NCBI GenBank assembly: GCA_023429995.1
Contig: JAEZCE010000093.1
Span: forward strand, 1 to 64,000
Direction of reading: 5' to 3'
DNA: 64,000 nt
Origin: Bacillota bacterium
GTDB lineage: Bacteria > Bacillota > UBA4882 > UBA8346
Position numbers and translations under genes: made by a program. Shown one piece after another: positions 1 to 8,891 of this stretch (positions are counted from its first letter, which is position 1; every line of letters begins with the position of its first letter). The notes under the pieces are model-generated. The model searched no databases. It was not told the origin of the DNA and was given only the letters and a program-made list of their open reading frames with translations.

Positions 1-11
1 CTTGAATAAAC

Positions 12-148
12 TTGCGGCGTCAAAAGCAAGCAGTACTAGGAGCGATTGAACGAGAACCGGAGGTGTACGCGCCTTCTTCGAAGGCGAGATGTACACTGAG
101 GATCGGAGTGATTGAGTAACGACGTAATGCGCAGCTTTTCACGTCGCA
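12..148. repeat. Structured inverted-repeat element
   Basis: Outer arms at 12-27 (TTGCGGCGTCAAAAGC) and 134-148 (GCTTTTCACGTCGCA) are near-perfect reverse complements. An inner hairpin has arms GTGTAC..GCCTTC (63-76) and GAAGGC..GTACAC (80-96). Between them lie two related direct segments, AGGAGCGATTGAACGAG (38-54) and CGGAGTGATTGAGTAACG (from 104). It has no coding potential and looks like a dispersed, possibly transcribed repeat of the type common in Firmicute intergenic regions. No second copy is evident in the window. Confidence 0.55.
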
Positions 149-325
149 CCCAACCAAACCGGCAATTCTCTCACCCTATCGTTCTTCTTTTCTTTATATC
201 TTCTTCCTGAGTTACCTTTATAATCAGAAATTTTTATAATAATTTCTAAAGGAAATTGAGGTTTAGAAAAGAATTTTTATATAGATCACCGGTTTGATTG
301 ATAAACAAAAGTTAGTGAGGGTAAA

Positions 326-1351
326 TTGGGAAAGAAAATCACAGTTTTACTCTTTTTGTTGTTTGGTGTGATCACGGTATATTTAATCTTATTACTGAAC
401 GGCCTCCTCCAAAATGTTGCGCAGGGCTTTGTCCTAAGGACGCATTTTCCCTCAGAAAAAAATTCCCGTATAGCCTTTATCTTCCAAAACAATAACGGAT
501 CCTTTTGGCAAGAAGTCACCCGGGGCGCCGCCAAAGCCAGTAAAGGCCAAAAAGTCCATCTTAGTTTTTTTGAATCCGTCCACGGGCAAGAATTTCAGTT
601 GGCCGACTATTTACGCTTGGCTACCTTGGCGAAATATGACGGAATCATTATTCATGCCGAGGATGAACGGATTGCCCCTCTAATCCAGGAGGCCTGGCTT
701 TCCCATATTCCAACGATTGTGGTGGCCTCCGATTTGCCTGATTCAGGGCGCATTGGTTATGTGGGAACCAATAATTACCGCGCCGGTTATGTGGTGGGCA
801 AAACTTTAATGCGGAAAATTCACAGCCGTGGCAACCGCCGTTTTGCAGTGATTACCCCCTTGCTTGGCGGTGATATGCAAACTTCCGTGGCCGAATCACT
901 GAAAATATTCGGTTTCCGGGAAGCAATCAGTTCCAAAGGAACCAATATTCCTGTTTGGGAAAAGTGTGAGCCCACTTTGGTTGACTCCATCAAAGTTGTT
1001 CGCAATCTAATGGATAAACATCCCGATTTGGATGGTATTTATGCCACATATGCCGAAGGGACGCTGGCGGCGGCAAGGGTGATGATGGAAAAAAATCTGA
1101 CTCACAAGATACACATCATTGGTCATGGGGACTTGCCGGAAATCAGAAGGTATATAACATCCGGGGTTATTGATGCTTCGGTGGTTGAATATCCATACCA
1201 GATTGGGTATAACGCGGTTACCGGGATGCTTGGTTATTTAAGGGAAAATAAAGTCAATATTTCAAATAATATTGATGTTATTATGCTGGACCAAACGAAC
1301 TTGGGAAACTTCCAAAATATCGAGGAATCGCACCATGGAATCCAATATTAA
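326..1351 (+). CDS. Membrane-anchored periplasmic sugar-binding sensor protein (XylFII-like)
   Basis: A 341-residue protein starting at TTG 326, with GTGAGG as a weak ribosome site. Residues about 5-30 form one hydrophobic segment (uncleaved anchor or signal), followed by a two-lobed periplasmic-binding domain of the Peripla_BP_4/ribose-binding type. The gene overlaps the downstream histidine kinase by 17 nt, and a YesN-type regulator and a second XylF-like protein follow. In Clostridium beijerinckii a XylFII-LytS-YesN three-component system senses D-xylose through such a protein. I infer an equivalent role, feeding sugar occupancy to the kinase; the ligand is unknown. It could alternatively be an ordinary transport binding protein, but no ABC permease or ATPase gene lies nearby. 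Confidence 0.75.
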   Translation: MGKKITVLLFLLFGVITVYLILLLNGLLQNVAQGFVLRTHFPSEKNSRIAFIFQNNNGSFWQEVTRGAAKASKGQKVHLSFFESVHGQEFQLADYLRLATLAKYDGIIIHAEDERIAPLIQEAWLSHIPTIVVASDLPDSGRIGYVGTNNYRAGYVVGKTLMRKIHSRGNRRFAVITPLLGGDMQTSVAESLKIFGFREAISSKGTNIPVWEKCEPTLVDSIKVVRNLMDKHPDLDGIYATYAEGTLAAARVMMEKNLTHKIHIIGHGDLPEIRRYITSGVIDASVVEYPYQIGYNAVTGMLGYLRENKVNISNNIDVIMLDQTNLGNFQNIEESHHGIQY

Positions 1352-2897
1352 TTTACAATTGGGGAAGCCTTTTTCGATTCGCTGGAAGATGATTATTCAT
1401 TTTCTGGTGTTTATGGTTTTAATTATTTTTATTGCGATTTATTTGAATTTGGCCCTGAAAATGTCCGCCCGTTTTTTTGCGGCCCTCCTGGATGATTCGA
1501 AAAATCTGGAAACCATAAGCCGGAAAATATACGCGGTCAAGTATTATACGGATAACTATTTAGCCGACGGCAATTACTTAAGTCTGGATAAATGCCTGGC
1601 TGCCAATACCGAACTCCAGGAAGCAGTGGACAATCTTTCGGAACACCTTGGCGGAATTGACAATGAAGAGAAGTATTACCGTTATTTGGATCTTTCAAAA
1701 TATTTGGCCAGCATCAATCAATTTTCTCAAATGACCGTGACGGCCCGCAGGGATAACCGGATGGAACGGGCCTACGAAACGGATTATAAAATGAGTGAAG
1801 CGGTTGATTTAACCAGCAAATATATCCGCAGTCTGATAAGTCAAAACACAACCTGGGGCCGGGAACGATATAAAATCATCAGCCGGCAGACTAAGAAAAT
1901 CGAATATACCGCCTACTTGTTGGCGATAGTTATTGGGCTGCTCAGCATTACTTTTTGTATTGATTTTTCAATGGGCATTACCCAGCCTTTGGAACAGATT
2001 GCTAAAAACGCCGCCGAAATCAGTAAAGGTAATTTTAAGGTCGGCGCGGTGTTTTCTGAATCCAATGATGAATTGCAAATTATTACCCGCGCGTTTAACC
2101 GGATGTCCCGCAACATCAATGAGCTGTTTCATGAAATTCAGGAAAAGGCCAAATTAGAGCGGCAGTTGAAAGAGGAGAAAATGAGAAATCTGGAGGTTAC
2201 CAACCTGCTTCGGGAGTCGGAAATTCAAATGTTGCAGGCGCAAATGAATCCCCATTTCTTATACAATACTTTAAATGCCATATCTCAAGTAGCTATTTTG
2301 GAAGACGCCAATGAAACCGGAGATTTAATCAAAGCAGTCGCCCGTTTGTTGCGGTACAATCTCCGTTCGCTCGATAGACCGGTAACAGTCCAGGATGAGG
2401 TTGATAACATCAAAGAATATATTTATATTATGGGAGTGCGTTATGGCGAGTCAATTCATTGTGAGCTTTCCATAGCGGGTAATTTGACAAAATACCTCAT
2501 CCCATGCCTGGTTTTTCAGCCTTTGATTGAAAACGCGTATCTTCATGGCGTGGCCGGTTTGAAAGAACGGAAAGGCCAGATTCATGTGGCCATCCGGGAT
2601 GAAGGAGAACGGCTTCATGTAATCATAGGCGATAATGGTGTCGGTATTCCGCCGGATAAAATGAAACGCGTGTTGGCGCAGGATAGTATGGAAGTGCATG
2701 TTCCTCAGGGGAATACGTCCCAGTCCGATTCCAGCGGAATAGGCCTTGGGAATATTCGTAAAAGGCTCCGGCTTTTTTACGGACGGGATGATTTATTGAC
2801 CATTGTCAGCAGGCCGGGTGAAGGAACTCAAGTGGAGCTGAAACTGCCGTTAATTGAGGAGGAAAGGCCGCATGTACAGTTTAATGATTGTGGATGA
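1335..2897 (+). CDS. LytS/YesM-family sensor histidine kinase
   Basis: The start is placed at ATG 1335 (MESNIN...), because the upstream open frame lies inside the previous gene. The 520-residue protein has a TM helix at about 20-40, an extracytoplasmic region of roughly 150 residues, a second TM near 195-215, a HAMP domain, a coiled segment, and a His_kinase domain with QMNPHFLYNTLN (phospho-acceptor His307). The ATPase domain carries LIENAYLHG (N box) and GDNGVGIP (G1 box). The His-Phe-Leu-Tyr-Asn arrangement is typical of YesM/LytS kinases. It overlaps the response regulator by 26 nt, so translation is probably coupled. It is the likely signal transducer for the adjacent sugar-binding proteins. 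Confidence 0.92.
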   Translation: MESNINLQLGKPFSIRWKMIIHFLVFMVLIIFIAIYLNLALKMSARFFAALLDDSKNLETISRKIYAVKYYTDNYLADGNYLSLDKCLAANTELQEAVDNLSEHLGGIDNEEKYYRYLDLSKYLASINQFSQMTVTARRDNRMERAYETDYKMSEAVDLTSKYIRSLISQNTTWGRERYKIISRQTKKIEYTAYLLAIVIGLLSITFCIDFSMGITQPLEQIAKNAAEISKGNFKVGAVFSESNDELQIITRAFNRMSRNINELFHEIQEKAKLERQLKEEKMRNLEVTNLLRESEIQMLQAQMNPHFLYNTLNAISQVAILEDANETGDLIKAVARLLRYNLRSLDRPVTVQDEVDNIKEYIYIMGVRYGESIHCELSIAGNLTKYLIPCLVFQPLIENAYLHGVAGLKERKGQIHVAIRDEGERLHVIIGDNGVGIPPDKMKRVLAQDSMEVHVPQGNTSQSDSSGIGLGNIRKRLRLFYGRDDLLTIVSRPGEGTQVELKLPLIEEERPHVQFNDCG

Positions 2898-4434
2898 TGA
2901 ACCGATTGTTCTTCGCGCCATATCTCATGTAATTGAAACCAATTGCCCGGAAATTCAAGTGGTGGCAAAAACCGGCAGCGGGATCGATGCGGTATCCTTG
3001 GCCCTTCGCGAAAAGCCGGATATTGTTTTTATGGATATCGAATTAACCGGGCTGAATGGCTTGGAAGCAATATCGGAAATTAAAAAATCGTTGCCTGAGA
3101 CGATATTTGTGATTATTTCCGCCTATGATAATTTTCATTATGCCCAGCAAAGTATAGCCTTGGGGGTTGTGGATTATTTGCTGAAACCGGTATCCAAGGA
3201 TGATTTGGTGACGATTTTGGCTAAAGCCATAGTCAGACTGGAGGAACAAAGAGGAAGGGCGCGGGAACAATTGGAATTACGGGATAAATTATCAAGAATG
3301 CGTCCTTTTTTGGAAGAAGATTTGTTTTTTTCGTTGTTATATCCGAGTATTGCAATGCATCCGTTGATGGAATATCCTCAATTGCTGGATTTAAAGGTTA
3401 AGTTGGGACAGGCGGTGGAAATTTATGCCATTGACCGTAAACGACTGACGGAGAACTTCGAAGATTATAAGCAGTTTGTCCGGAGCCATTTAAAGAACAC
3501 CAATAATGTCAGGGATATTTTGTTAAGCCCGCTGATTGGCCGAACGGCTTTAATCTTAATCGGATACGATTCAATGCCCGGTTCTCAAATGGAGACTTGG
3601 AACCTGCTCAATAAAAAATTAAAAAGCAATATCGGTTTGGACGCGGGTATCATTTTAGGAGGGGTATACGAAGGATTTGAAGGAATGATTCAATCTTTTA
3701 AGGAATTGCGACAATCAACCCAGCTCCATTCCTATCCCGCCGGTGTCTATTTTCTTGGAGAAGTTCCCAGTGTTTCACACCAGGACTTTTCAATTCCCTG
3801 GGTCGTTGAGCAAGAATTTTTTGATGCGGCCAAGTCAGGTCAAGAGGAATTGGCCGGAGTTATTTTTAAAGATTTGTTTCGATTAGTGACACAGGCATTA
3901 CAAGGAGATTTCCAGTCGCAAAAAGATTATTTTCATGGCATTGTTGCAGTTTTGTTCCGGGTGTTTTATGAAAATGCCCCGGCTGAATCGAAACAATCAT
4001 TAAATGGCAACCAATATATTCAAAAAATCAATCACACCAGTGATTTGAATGAACTGGAATTGGTAATGGACAATATTGTAAAAGGATTCATCGCTGAAAT
4101 TCAAAACAAGGAAAGTGCTGAGAACAACCCTGAGATCAGAGCGGCTATTGAATATATGATGCAAAATTATGATAAGGAGTTGACACTGGCGGATGTGGCT
4201 GCAGCCGCTGCAATCAGCCCCAATTATCTGAGTAAATTATTCAAAGAGTACCGCAATCAAACCGTAATGGATTTTTTGGAGCGGATCCGCATCGAAAAAG
4301 CTTTAAAATTGTTGAAGGAATCCAGCTTTTCCATTAAGGAAATCGCAATGCAAACCGGATACAGGGACCCCAATTATTTTAGTAAAGTATTTAAAAAAGT
4401 TACGAATTTACCCCCCACAGCTGTTAGGGGATAG
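2872..4434 (+). CDS. YesN/AraC-type response regulator
   Basis: The start ATG 2872 (MYSLMIVDDEP) is chosen because GAGGAGG lies just upstream; a longer frame begins at 2854. The 520-residue protein has a receiver domain at 1-120 with the acidic pair DD near residues 8-9, phospho-acceptor Asp55 in VFMDIE and a KP switch motif. A long, poorly conserved linker follows, then a C-terminal AraC-type double helix-turn-helix (about 420-520) with the family signature IKEIAMQTGYRDPNYFSKVF. This is the architecture of YesN partners of YesM kinases, which activate sugar-uptake genes. Plausible targets are the binding-protein genes immediately downstream. Confidence 0.92.
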   Translation: MYSLMIVDDEPIVLRAISHVIETNCPEIQVVAKTGSGIDAVSLALREKPDIVFMDIELTGLNGLEAISEIKKSLPETIFVIISAYDNFHYAQQSIALGVVDYLLKPVSKDDLVTILAKAIVRLEEQRGRAREQLELRDKLSRMRPFLEEDLFFSLLYPSIAMHPLMEYPQLLDLKVKLGQAVEIYAIDRKRLTENFEDYKQFVRSHLKNTNNVRDILLSPLIGRTALILIGYDSMPGSQMETWNLLNKKLKSNIGLDAGIILGGVYEGFEGMIQSFKELRQSTQLHSYPAGVYFLGEVPSVSHQDFSIPWVVEQEFFDAAKSGQEELAGVIFKDLFRLVTQALQGDFQSQKDYFHGIVAVLFRVFYENAPAESKQSLNGNQYIQKINHTSDLNELELVMDNIVKGFIAEIQNKESAENNPEIRAAIEYMMQNYDKELTLADVAAAAAISPNYLSKLFKEYRNQTVMDFLERIRIEKALKLLKESSFSIKEIAMQTGYRDPNYFSKVFKKVTNLPPTAVRG

Positions 4435-4479
4435 GTTTTTGATTATCTATCCTAAGATATTTTCGGCGGAGGATTGTGG

Positions 4480-5553
4480 ATGCTAAAATTTATTAAGACC
4501 AACTGGGTCCTGGTAACAGCATTGTTATTGTTAATCATTTTGTCAATCCCGCTTCTTTACTTCGGGAATTTGTTGAAGATGATGAGCAGCCAAAATAAGG
4601 CCTCTTTTGGCTCCTCCCAAACCCAGCCGTTAGATATTGGAGTTTGTTTCAATAGTCTCATGGAAGCCCGGTGGAACAAAGAATGGGCGGTTATGGAAGA
4701 TACCGCTGGGCGCCAACGGCTTTCAATCGGTTTAAAGGTTGCCCACCATTCCCTCTTACGGCAAATCAGTCAAATTAACGACCTATTAGCCCGGGGTATT
4801 AAGGTTTTAATTCTGAATCCCGTAAGCCAAAAGGGATTGGAAGATGTTTTGGAAGAAGCCCGGAGTAAGGGAGTTAAAATTATTTTCTATGATGAAATGA
4901 CGGCCGGCCCAGGTGATTTGTTTCTTGGCGTCGATTACCGGGACATGGGACGGATTCAGGCCAAAACTTTATTGGAAAAGGCAGGACCGGGTAATTATTT
5001 GGTATTCAAAGGTCCCGGGAATAGTTATCACTCGGAGATGCTTTATAGTGGCCAGCAGGAAATTTTAAAGAAGAAAAACGAGGTCGGCGCTGATATATTA
5101 TCCGTGAATGCCCTTAATCATTGGTCGGCGGATGAAGCGGTCACTAAAATCAGGGCTACTATTGCCCATCAGAAATTACAGGGAATTTTGATACCGGAAG
5201 ATTTGATTGCCGAATCCGTCGTTAATTTTTACAGGGAACAAAAATCCCCCCTTCCATTCATAACCGGCGCCGGTGCCGAATTCACGGCATGTCAAAGAAT
5301 ATTGCGCCGGGAACAATTGATGACAGTGGCTTGGAATATACCTGAGCTGGCAAAAACGGCTATTGTCTCAGCAAATCGCTTCATTCAAAAGAAAAAGAGC
5401 TTTGGGTCAACGATGACATTCGGGAATCGTAAGCTTCCGGCTTATATATGCCCTGTTTATTTCGTGGATTCTACGAATCTTCAATCAGTTCTTGTTCATA
5501 AGTTGAAACTTTATACTACTGCTGATTTGACAACCATAGGGAATATAAAATGA
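4480..5553 (+). CDS. XylF-like periplasmic sugar-binding protein
   Basis: ATG 4480 is preferred over TTG 4474 because GGAGG (4468-4472) is then 7 nt away. The 357-residue protein has an N-terminal hydrophobic segment (about 10-33) and a Peripla_BP_4 fold resembling D-xylose/ribose binding proteins. It is the second binding protein in the cluster, 45 nt after the regulator gene. Both it and the protein at 326-1351 keep a membrane anchor and no ABC membrane or ATPase gene is present, so one or both may serve sensing rather than transport. The ligand cannot be read from the sequence. Confidence 0.75.
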   Translation: MLKFIKTNWVLVTALLLLIILSIPLLYFGNLLKMMSSQNKASFGSSQTQPLDIGVCFNSLMEARWNKEWAVMEDTAGRQRLSIGLKVAHHSLLRQISQINDLLARGIKVLILNPVSQKGLEDVLEEARSKGVKIIFYDEMTAGPGDLFLGVDYRDMGRIQAKTLLEKAGPGNYLVFKGPGNSYHSEMLYSGQQEILKKKNEVGADILSVNALNHWSADEAVTKIRATIAHQKLQGILIPEDLIAESVVNFYREQKSPLPFITGAGAEFTACQRILRREQLMTVAWNIPELAKTAIVSANRFIQKKKSFGSTMTFGNRKLPAYICPVYFVDSTNLQSVLVHKLKLYTTADLTTIGNIK

Positions 5554-5720
5554 TTTTAAAATACCCTTTTTTTTATTAAGAAACCGATCTTCCAGTGAGT
5601 GAAGAAAAAATTACAGAGGGATTTACTTAGATAGCGTGGAATAAAACGCCGTATTATCGTGAAAGACGAAACAATGAGGCATAGCTCGATGGTAAGTAAT
5701 ACAAACCAATGGTGATAACA

Positions 5721-6974
5721 ATGAGGCTTAAAAGATATTTTTTCCATTCGCTTTTCATCCTGTTGATGGGTTTCATTTTATTGGGGAGCACTTTAGCTCA
5801 AAACAATAAAAATAAAGTAGAGATTTTTAGTTGGTGGACCGGTGGCGGGGAAGAGGAAAGCTTACAGGCGCTTCTGAAAATTTTTCAGCAAAAATATCCT
5901 CAGATTGAAGTAATCAATGCGACAGTCGAGGGCGGAGCGGGAATTAATGCGAAAGCGGCATTGCGGACCCGGATGGTTGGGGGGAATCCCCCTGATTCTT
6001 TTCAGGTTCACGGAGGAGCCGAATTAATCGATTCTTATGTTAAAACGGGGATGATGGAACCGGTCACCCGTTATTTAGATGCTTGGGGAGTTCGCGGTAA
6101 ATTTAACCGGCAAGTACTGGATATGTGCAGTTATAAAGGGGAAATATACTCAATCCCGTTGGATGTTCAACGGGGTAATGTATTGTGGTATAACAAAAAT
6201 ATTTTACGGAAATACAAAATCGCACCGCCCAAAACCATACCCGAGCTTTTGAGCGCCTGTCAAAAGCTGACCCAATACGGGATTATTCCACTTTCGCTCG
6301 GAGACAAAAATAAGTGGGAGGCCACCCACCTTTTTGAAACGATCTTAGTTGCCAGAATGGGTCCGTTAAAATATAACGGTTTGTGGAGAAACCAGACGTC
6401 ATTTAATGATCCCGATATTAACGGCGCTTTTAGAGATTTAAACCAGTTGATTCGGTATGTGAATAAGGATCATTCGACTTTAACCTGGCAAGATGCAACC
6501 AGATTGGTTGCCAGTGGAAAAGCTGCCTTCAACATCATGGGTGATTGGGCGGAAGGATATTTTAAAACACTGGGAGGAGTGCCGGGAAAGAGTTTTGGAT
6601 GGGTGCCCCTGGGGAATAACTTTATGGTCATAACCGATTCTTTTGGCTTGCCCAAAGGGGCGCCTCATCGTAAGGGAGCTCTTGCTTGGCTGGCGATCAT
6701 TTCCTCTGTGGAGGGACAGGATACTTTTAATTTGGTGAAGGGATCCATTCCAGCCCGAATCGATGTGAACCGTCAGCTTTTTGACCCTTATCAGCAGCAG
6801 TCCATGGATGATTTTGTCAAGCTTATCTTGACTCCATCCCTCGTTCATGGTTCTGCTGCGCCTCAAGGATTTTCCGATGCTTTGGATGACTTGGTGAATA
6901 CCTTTATTTATGACGGAAACTTTAAAAAAGCTAATCGAAGTTTGCGCCAGATTGTTTCGGATTATCTTGAATGA
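5721..6974 (+). CDS. ABC-type sugar solute-binding protein
   Basis: Family 1 extracellular solute-binding protein of 417 residues from ATG 5721; an in-frame ATG at 5709 is possible and neither has a strong ribosome site. A signal peptide (MRLKRYFFHSLFILLMGF...) precedes a mature protein opening with KVEIFSWWTGGGEEE, the typical entry strand of oligosaccharide-binding proteins. Later motifs such as KAAFNIMGDWAEGYF fit the same family. The protein delivers a sugar to an ABC importer, but no permease genes lie in the window, so the transporter is encoded elsewhere or this protein too serves signalling. Position after the YesM/YesN-type system suggests sugar-responsive expression. Confidence 0.85.
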   Translation: MRLKRYFFHSLFILLMGFILLGSTLAQNNKNKVEIFSWWTGGGEEESLQALLKIFQQKYPQIEVINATVEGGAGINAKAALRTRMVGGNPPDSFQVHGGAELIDSYVKTGMMEPVTRYLDAWGVRGKFNRQVLDMCSYKGEIYSIPLDVQRGNVLWYNKNILRKYKIAPPKTIPELLSACQKLTQYGIIPLSLGDKNKWEATHLFETILVARMGPLKYNGLWRNQTSFNDPDINGAFRDLNQLIRYVNKDHSTLTWQDATRLVASGKAAFNIMGDWAEGYFKTLGGVPGKSFGWVPLGNNFMVITDSFGLPKGAPHRKGALAWLAIISSVEGQDTFNLVKGSIPARIDVNRQLFDPYQQQSMDDFVKLILTPSLVHGSAAPQGFSDALDDLVNTFIYDGNFKKANRSLRQIVSDYLE

Positions 6975-7292
6975 TTGAAGATGTTAGCGGTTAATCCTTG
7001 AGAGGCATCGGCTGGGGGCATCCTATTTTCAAAATAATGAGATGGAATGTCCTGGGACCTTTCTTATATGCTTGCTTTCAAAAAAAACCTGCCGTGTCTG
7101 GGGACAATTGGCAATAGGTGTTTTTCTGCAAACGCTTCATTCTCCCTTCAATATCCTACTTGTTATAATAATACCAAGGAAATCCAAATATTGGCATCCG
7201 TCTCGTCAAGAGAAATTCCATTTGCACCTAAACTAGTTTGGCGATTTAGCCGATTGAATAACTAACGCGCTGTTAACCCTAAGGAGGATAGT
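6975..7292. other. Non-coding gap upstream of the chemosensory cluster
   Basis: 318 nt without a supportable gene. Short overlapping frames near 7042-7265 have no ribosome site and no recognisable protein features. A TATAAT at 7164-7169 lacks a good -35 box. AAGGAGG at 7281-7287 is the ribosome site of the next gene. Confidence 0.6.
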
Positions 7293-7760
7293 TTGGATTC
7301 GAAAAAATTTCAAACTTTTTGTGATTGTTTTTTTGAAGCTGTTTACAAAGTGGCTGTAACTATCCCTGGACTTGAAATGTCTACGGATGGGGAAAACGTT
7401 ATTCATGAGAAAACGTATACAGCGATTGTCGGCGTGGTGGGGTTTAATATCGGCAGGGTTCATATAAAGATGAACGAATCATTGATCAATGAAATTTACC
7501 AGCTTGTTAATGGTGAAATGGCCTTCGATGAAAGAGATTTATGTTTTTATCTTGCAGAATTCACCAATATGGTTGCAGGTAACGGAATTACCCGATTAAA
7601 TAAGTTATATAAAGGAATTAATTTAAGACTCACTCCACCGGCTGTTTTTATAGGTGATGCCCTGGAGATTTCGACATCCCCCAAAGTTTTGGCCTTAGAG
7701 CAATTTTTTTATACCCCGTCAGGATCGATTCAGATCCAAGTGGGTTTTGAGGGAAAATAA
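7293..7760 (+). CDS. CheX-like chemotaxis phosphatase (paralogue 1)
   Basis: A 155-residue protein starting at TTG 7293, with AAGGAGG at 7281-7287. It has the CheX/CheC fold pattern including the catalytic E-x-x-N helix (LAEFTNMVAGN). CheX proteins dephosphorylate CheY-P and similar response regulators. This is the first of three CheX-like genes in the cluster, together with cheR and two cheB-like genes. All three copies retain Glu and Asn, so all may be active, perhaps on different receivers. The nearest receivers are the CheB proteins of the same cluster and the YesN-type regulator upstream. Confidence 0.82.
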   Translation: MDSKKFQTFCDCFFEAVYKVAVTIPGLEMSTDGENVIHEKTYTAIVGVVGFNIGRVHIKMNESLINEIYQLVNGEMAFDERDLCFYLAEFTNMVAGNGITRLNKLYKGINLRLTPPAVFIGDALEISTSPKVLALEQFFYTPSGSIQIQVGFEGK

Positions 7761-7944
7761 ATAGCTCAGAACCTATTCTTGTTATCATTTTTGAAAACCG
7801 GCATCCATGGACCGGGAAGCCCAATGGTTATAATTTTTTTATGACAAAATTAGGGGATTTAGCTTTCAACTGTTAAAAGAAAGACTGAAAAAGCCGATAA
7901 AATGAATAGAGGGCAAGTAATCTCACAGGAGGATGTGATTCGAT

Positions 7945-7980
7945 ATGGAAGAGAACGGAATCGCGCTAAATAAAGGATGA
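7945..7980 (+). CDS. Possible 11-codon leader peptide coupled to cheR
   Basis: ATG 7945 follows a strong CAGGAGG (7927-7933). It encodes MEENGIALNKG and stops at TGA 7978-7980, which overlaps the ATG of cheR (7977-7979) as ATGA. cheR has no good Shine-Dalgarno sequence of its own, so terminating ribosomes may reinitiate there. This is inferred from sequence geometry only. Confidence 0.45.
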   Translation: MEENGIALNKG

Positions 7981-8783
7981 TACCACTTAACGAACTTCAA
8001 TTTGAAAGATTCCGCACCTTGATCTATGAAAATTGTGGGATTCAACCCAAAAAAGAAATGATTGAAGGCAAGCTGGATAAATTGCTGCGAAAAAACAGCT
8101 TGGATTCGTATGAAGATTATTATCGACTCTTAACTACCGAAGCCAGTAAAGATATTTGGTCGGAATTTGTCGATGAAATCACCGTCCATATGTCGAGTTT
8201 TTTTCGGGAGAATAATCATTTTGAATTTATTCGTAGTCAAATGCGGCTAATATTCGAAAAGAATCCGCGGATATTGAAAAATAATGAGATTAAGTTATGG
8301 AGTGCAGGTTGTTCAACGGGTGAGGAACCTTATACTTTGGCAATGGTGTTGAAAGAATGGTTGCCCCCGGAAATTGCAATTAAAATTCTAGCGACCGATA
8401 TTAGTAAAAAAACGATGGCTGCTGCTCAAAGAGGGTTGTATCCTGCCGCCATCAAAAAGGATATGGATCCTTATTATTTAATGGAGTATTTTAACCGAAT
8501 CGAAGAAGATTATGAAATAAAACCGGAGATCAAGGCATTCATTACATTCCGGTTATTTAATTTGATGGAGCCGTTTCCTTTTCAAGATACTTTTGATATT
8601 ATTTTCTGCCGCAATGTAATGATTTATTTTAACGCTGAGGTTCAACAAAAACTGGTGCAAAAGTTTCATAATGTGTTAACCCCGGGAGGACTTTTACTCA
8701 TTGGACATTCTGAGAGCTTGCTGAATAAACAAACCGGTTTTCAATATTTACAACCAACCGTATATTTGAAACAAGGTAAATGA
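7977..8783 (+). CDS. cheR: CheR chemoreceptor glutamate methyltransferase
   Basis: A 268-residue CheR. The N-terminal helical domain (about 1-75) precedes an SAM-dependent methyltransferase fold with the SAM-binding motif LWSAGCSTGEEPYTLAM and the FCRNVMIYF motif. C-terminal GGLLLIGHSESL is also typical. The enzyme methylates glutamates on chemoreceptors as part of sensory adaptation. Length and motifs match full-length CheR and there is no C-terminal TPR extension. Start ATG 7977 overlaps the stop of an upstream mini-ORF. The opposing activity is encoded by the two CheB-like genes that follow. Confidence 0.95.
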   Translation: MIPLNELQFERFRTLIYENCGIQPKKEMIEGKLDKLLRKNSLDSYEDYYRLLTTEASKDIWSEFVDEITVHMSSFFRENNHFEFIRSQMRLIFEKNPRILKNNEIKLWSAGCSTGEEPYTLAMVLKEWLPPEIAIKILATDISKKTMAAAQRGLYPAAIKKDMDPYYLMEYFNRIEEDYEIKPEIKAFITFRLFNLMEPFPFQDTFDIIFCRNVMIYFNAEVQQKLVQKFHNVLTPGGLLLIGHSESLLNKQTGFQYLQPTVYLKQGK

Positions 8784-8891
8784 TTGATTTCCCATTTCGA
8801 CCTGGGAGAAAAGCATTCTTTAACAGTGGGAGTGGTGAAGTTTTGGTATACAGAATCAATGATGTCATAAGAGAAGATTGGTATGGTAACC

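Noticed and set aside
7042..7265. Two short overlapping frames before the first CheX gene
   Set aside because: They overlap each other, lack ribosome sites and show no protein family features.
7902..7973. 23-codon frame MNRGQVISQEDVIRYGRERN overlapping the cheR leader
   Set aside because: It has no ribosome site, whereas the overlapping 11-codon frame has a strong one.
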